Position numbers and translations under genes: made by a program. Source: an uncultured Prevotellaceae bacterium (GTDB lineage Bacteria > Bacteroidota > Bacteroidia > Bacteroidales > Bacteroidaceae). From it: a DNA stretch of 45,354 nt. The stretch covers positions 1-45,354 of the forward strand of contig CACZVE010000024.1 in NCBI GenBank assembly GCA_902784565.1, read 5' to 3'. Every line of letters starts with the position of its first letter. Position 1 is the stretch's first letter. Shown here one piece after another: positions 42,097-45,354 of the stretch. Under the pieces are notes generated by a model. That model made no database searches and was not told the DNA's origin. It saw only the letters and a list, made by a program, of their open reading frames with translations.

Positions 42097-42329
42097 GAAA
42101 AGTCTCCATTTTGTTTTCAAAAAAATCAAAATAAATATCATTTTGTAAAGTATTCAATCCAAAATTGCGCTTTTTGTTTACACCTTGCCTAATTTTTTAC
42201 CAGTTTTCTTGCAAAGTGTTAGTATGTTGACATAAGTCATCGACACGCCTATATTATTATAATAAGGTATAAAAGGTCTTATTCTTAAGTGTAAATAGTC
42301 TATTGGTACATAGAAAAATTCTATAAAAT

Positions 42330-42360
42330 TTTGTTTTTCGCTCGAAATACACTAACTTTG
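42330..42360 (+). promoter_or_regulatory. Promoter of flavodiiron gene (TTTG-N19-TAACTTTG)
   Basis: TTTG at 42330-42333, 19 bases, TAACTTTG at 42353-42360, 17 bases before the ATG. Confidence 0.7.
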
Positions 42361-42377
42361 CAAAAAATATCGAGAAG

Positions 42378-43490
42378 ATGAATATGATAAGTGATACCAT
42401 CAAGTATATCGGTGTGGATGATCTCGACATCGATCTCTTTGAGAGTCAATATGATGTGCCTGAGGGCATGAGTTATAATTCCTATCTCATCGAGGATGAG
42501 AAGATTGCTGTGTTGGATACTGCCGATCGCAGAAAAGGCGAGGAGTGGAAGGCAAACCTGAAGTCTGCTTTAGGCAATCGCCAGCCAGACTATCTGGTGG
42601 TTCACCACATGGAGCCCGACCACTCGGCTTTGATCGCCTGGATGCTGGAAACCTATTCTGGATTGCAGTTGGTGTGCAGTGCCCAAGCGGTAAAGATGCT
42701 GCCCAATTTCTTTGAGGGCTTCAACTTCGAGGGACGTGTCATCACAGTGAAAGAGGGCGATACACTTGAACTGGGTCAGCATACGCTGCACTTCATCACT
42801 GCAGCGATGGTGCATTGGCCCGAGGTGATTATGAGTTACGACAGCAAGGACAAGGTGCTGTTCAGTGCTGATGGCTTCGGCAAGTTTGGTGCGCTGGTTA
42901 ACGAAACTGACGACTGGGCTTGTGAGGCACGTCGCTATTACTTTAATATTTGTGGCAAATATGGTACGCAGGTGCAGAGTGTTCTCAAAAAGGCAGCAGC
43001 AATTGACATTCAGACCATCTGTCCGCTGCATGGACCTGCGCTCAAAGACGAGGCATTGGCTGAGGCTGTGCGACTTTACGATATTTGGAGTAAGTATGAG
43101 CCAGAGAGCGAGGGTATATTGATTGCTTATGCCAGCATTCATGGTGGTACGGCTGCTGCTGCTGAGCGACTGGGTGAGATGCTTCGCAAGAAAGGCGCTG
43201 CTAAGGTTGTCGTGAGCGATCTGAGTCGCGAGGATATGGCTGAGGTCATTGAGGATGCTTTCCGTTATCCTACGATTGTGGTGGCTGCATCGAGTTACGA
43301 TGCAGGTGTGTTCCCAGTAATGCACGATTTCCTCTACCACAGTTGGGCTCCTTCGGCAGGCAAGGTGATGCGCGCGATGATTGAGGCCATGAAGGACTGT
43401 GAGATTGTGGAACCGATGGTCACCATCCGCTCACGCATGAAGGCAACGGACGAGCCTCTGCTGGAACAGTTGGCTGACAGCCTGCTCTGA
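42378..43490 (+). CDS. Flavodiiron protein (FprA-type), flavodoxin domain shortened
   Basis: 370 residues; the family is usually near 400. The N-terminal metallo-beta-lactamase-like diiron domain has its ligands: HHMEPDHS (about 76-83), MVHWPE (about 138-143), FSADGFG and PLHGP. The C-terminal flavodoxin domain starts at EGILIAYASIHGGTAAAAE (about 247-265). These proteins reduce oxygen or nitric oxide, protecting anaerobes. Oddity: HDFLYH is joined directly to SWAPSAGKVM (junction 43340/43341); the roughly 20-25 residues that normally intervene, including the ENG before SWAP near FMN, are missing in frame. FMN binding is therefore doubtful. A terminator follows. Confidence 0.92.
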   Translation: MNMISDTIKYIGVDDLDIDLFESQYDVPEGMSYNSYLIEDEKIAVLDTADRRKGEEWKANLKSALGNRQPDYLVVHHMEPDHSALIAWMLETYSGLQLVCSAQAVKMLPNFFEGFNFEGRVITVKEGDTLELGQHTLHFITAAMVHWPEVIMSYDSKDKVLFSADGFGKFGALVNETDDWACEARRYYFNICGKYGTQVQSVLKKAAAIDIQTICPLHGPALKDEALAEAVRLYDIWSKYEPESEGILIAYASIHGGTAAAAERLGEMLRKKGAAKVVVSDLSREDMAEVIEDAFRYPTIVVAASSYDAGVFPVMHDFLYHSWAPSAGKVMRAMIEAMKDCEIVEPMVTIRSRMKATDEPLLEQLADSLL

Positions 43491-43515
43491 ATTGACCATA
43501 TTTATATATAGGAAT

Positions 43516-43552
43516 AAGGCCGTTGTGTTCGAACACAGCTGCCTTCATTTTT
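43516..43552 (+). terminator. Terminator of flavodiiron gene
   Basis: AAGGC (43516-43520) pairs with GCCTT (43541-43545) around the 14-base palindrome TGTGTTCGAACACA (one mismatch between the two helices), followed by CATTTTTATG. Confidence 0.7.
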
Positions 43553-43685
43553 ATGCAAAATGACAATGTGTAAGGAATAGGGGAGAGATATGGGGTGAAA
43601 GATTTCAAAATGTAAGGAAAATGAGCGGAAATTGAGCAAAGTGTCAGAAAGGCCAATTTTTAACGCAAGAAACGTAAGTAAAATC

Positions 43686-43716
43686 TTTGTTGTGATTACA
43701 AAATGATATACCTTTG
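43686..43716 (+). promoter_or_regulatory. Promoter of glutamate synthase gene (TTTG-N19-TACCTTTG)
   Basis: TTTG at 43686-43689, 19 bases, TACCTTTG at 43709-43716, 41 bases before the ATG at 43758. Confidence 0.7.
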
Positions 43717-43757
43717 CAGCCAAATTCGTACAGATTGACACAAAAGTAAAGAATAAT

Positions 43758-45354
43758 ATGACACATTGCAAACTTAACAACCAAGGACTGTACCGAAGTG
43801 AATACGAGCACGATGCTTGTGGCGTAGGTATGGTGGTAAACATCCACGGCGGCAAGAGTCACGAGTTGGTGGACAACGCCCTGAAGGTGTTGGAAAACAT
43901 GGAGCACCGAGGTGCCGAGACCCGCGATAAGACGGGCGATGGTGCTGGTATGGTGCTGGTATCATGGTGCAGATACCCCATGAGTTTATTCTGTTGCAGG
44001 GCATCCCCGTACCAGAGAAAGGAAAATACGGCACGGGTCTGGTGTTCCTGCCTAAGGACAAAAAGGCGCAGGAGCAGATCCTGAGTGTGATGATTGAGGA
44101 GATCGAGCGCGAGGATTTGCAGTTGATGCATGTCCGCACGGTACCAACATGTCCTGAAGTTCTGGGTGTAGGCGCAAGGGAAGTGGAGCCAGATATCGTG
44201 CAGATCTTTGTGACGGGTGTGAGTGAGGCAAAAGCCGAGATACTTGACCGTATATTATATAAGGTACGCAAACGCATCGAAAATCGCATCGACGACAAGG
44301 ACTTCTACATCTGTTCGCTGTCGAGCAAGAACATCATCTATAAAGGTATGCTCACAAGCGGACAGTTGCGTAGGTATTTCCCTGACCTGTCGAACCCCTA
44401 TTTCACAAGCGGACTGGCGCTGGTACACTCTCGTTTCTCAACCAACACATTTCCGACATGGAGCCTGGCCCAGCCCTTCCGCTTGTTAGCACATAATGGT
44501 GAGATTAACACCATTCGTGGTAATCGTGGTTGGATGAAAGCCCGTGAGAGTGTGCTTTCGAGCGAGGCTCTGGGTGATATCAAAGACCTGAGGCCGATTG
44601 TGCAGGAGGGAATGAGTGACTCTGCCAGCCTCGACAACGTGTTTGAGTTCCTGATGATGAGCGGACTCTCGCTGCCACAGGCGATGGCGATTTTGGTGCC
44701 AGAGAGTTTCAACGACAAGAACCCGATTTCTGAGGATTTGAAGGCGTTCTACGAATATCACTCCATCCTGATGGAGCCCTGGGACGGCCCTGCAGCCTTG
44801 CTGTTTAGCGATGGACGCTATGCAGGCGGAATGCTCGACAGAAACGGTTTGCGCCCCAGTCGCTATACCATCACCAAGCAAGGTATGATGGTGGTTGCCT
44901 CGGTGATGTTGTTTCGAAGGGTCGTCTGCAACCAGGAAAGATCCTGCTCATCGACACGCAGGAAGGCAAGATTTACTACGACGGTGAGATCAAAGAGAAA
45001 CTCGCAAAGGCACATCCTTATCGCGAGTGGCTGAGTGAGAACCGTGTACAGTTGGAGAAATTGAAGAGCGGTCGCCATGTGGAGAATGGCGTGAGCGATC
45101 TCGACAAGAAACTCGTGAACTTCGGCTTCGGTCAGGAAGATATAGACAAGACCATTGTGCCGATGGCAACTGCCGGACAGGAACCTGTGGCTGCGATGGG
45201 TAACGATACGCCATTGGCTGTCATCAGCGACCGTCCGCAGGTGTTCTTCAACTATTTCCGTCAGCAGTTCGCACAGGTGACGAACCCAGCCATCGACCCC
45301 ATCCGTGAGGAATTGGTGATGTCGCTGACGGAGTATATAGGTGCCGTAGGAACC
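43758..45354 (+). pseudogene. gltB: Glutamate synthase large subunit, 5' part, two frameshifts, cut by window edge
   Basis: The class II amidotransferase domain begins correctly: GLYRSEYEHDACGVGM with the catalytic cysteine at about residue 21, and MEHRGAE. An exact 11-bp duplication (43941-43951 and 43952-43962, GGTGCTGGTAT) then shifts the frame; the conserved sequence continues from 43964 as MVQIPHEFILLQGIPVPEKGKYGTG. Near 44893-44905 a second lesion shifts it again: ...MMVVAS is followed, in another frame, by GDVVSKGRLQPGK to the window end. About nine residues seem absent there. GltB with GltD makes glutamate from glutamine and 2-oxoglutarate, partner to glnN. As written, no full-length product is possible. 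Confidence 0.85.

Larger units (their letters stand above)
42016..42377. other. Divergent intergenic region dapF / flavodiiron gene
   Basis: No gene seen in 362 bases. It contains the dapF promoter (42066-42096) and the flavodiiron promoter (42330-42360). Between them are a perfect 12-bp palindrome TTATTATAATAA (42254-42265) and an overlapping AATAAG/CTTATT pair (42261-42266, 42278-42283), candidates for a repressor or metalloregulator site. Confidence 0.55.

Overview
The window looks like chromosomal DNA of a Prevotella-like member of the Bacteroidales. The evidence is the Bacteroidetes promoter signature (TTTG, 19-21 bases, TAnnTTTG) before many genes, a type III glutamine synthetase, an LL-diaminopimelate aminotransferase, an S46 dipeptidyl-peptidase, LruC-type lipoproteins, and a GH43 enzyme closely resembling rumen Prevotella xylosidase/arabinofuranosidases. 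Genus and species cannot be fixed from the sequence alone.

Layout. 1-5303: a small hemicellulose locus, with a carbohydrate esterase and a (cut) GPH sugar symporter on the minus strand, and divergently a second GPH symporter, a GH43 enzyme and an overlapping ECF sigma factor. 5332-13323: 5'-nucleotidase and queC; a membrane Cache sensor with no output domain; an M16 protease; a PfkB kinase; a LOG-family protein; a DEAD-box helicase. 13354-18172: a minus operon of SpmAB-like membrane protein, flippase and S46 peptidase. 18173-22465: an accessory-looking stretch with a candidate small RNA, nine 42-bp tandem repeats between two related terminators, and two divergent LruC lipoproteins. 22474-25510: tRNA-Met(CAT), ribF, a CPBP protease, and an ECF sigma/anti-sigma pair. 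25577-30967: topA-aroK-speA-argB, a minus operon in which every junction is a 4-bp ATGA overlap. 31055-34158: a minus operon of thioredoxin-fold lipoprotein, sialate O-acetylesterase and NUDIX protein, the last two broken. 34330-37480: pnp, purN, tRNA-Asn. 37567-45354: dapF-dapL-glnN (minus) with a structured 3' tail, then a flavodiiron protein and the start of a glutamate synthase (plus); this end is centred on nitrogen assimilation and lysine/peptidoglycan precursors.

The most striking observation is a series of small lesions in otherwise well-conserved genes, all in the right third: topA lacks a universally conserved segment in frame, the flavodiiron protein lacks part of its flavodoxin domain in frame, the NUDIX gene and sialate esterase are frameshifted, and the glutamate synthase carries an exact 11-bp tandem duplication plus a frameshifting deletion. 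A damaged topA would be expected to be harmful, so assembly error or strain mixing should be excluded before any biology is built on these. The most interesting non-coding signals are the 42-bp array with its paired terminators, the promoter-terminator unit beside it, and the hairpin-rich tail after glnN. Several genes start exactly 8 bases after their -7 box, suggesting nearly leaderless mRNAs.
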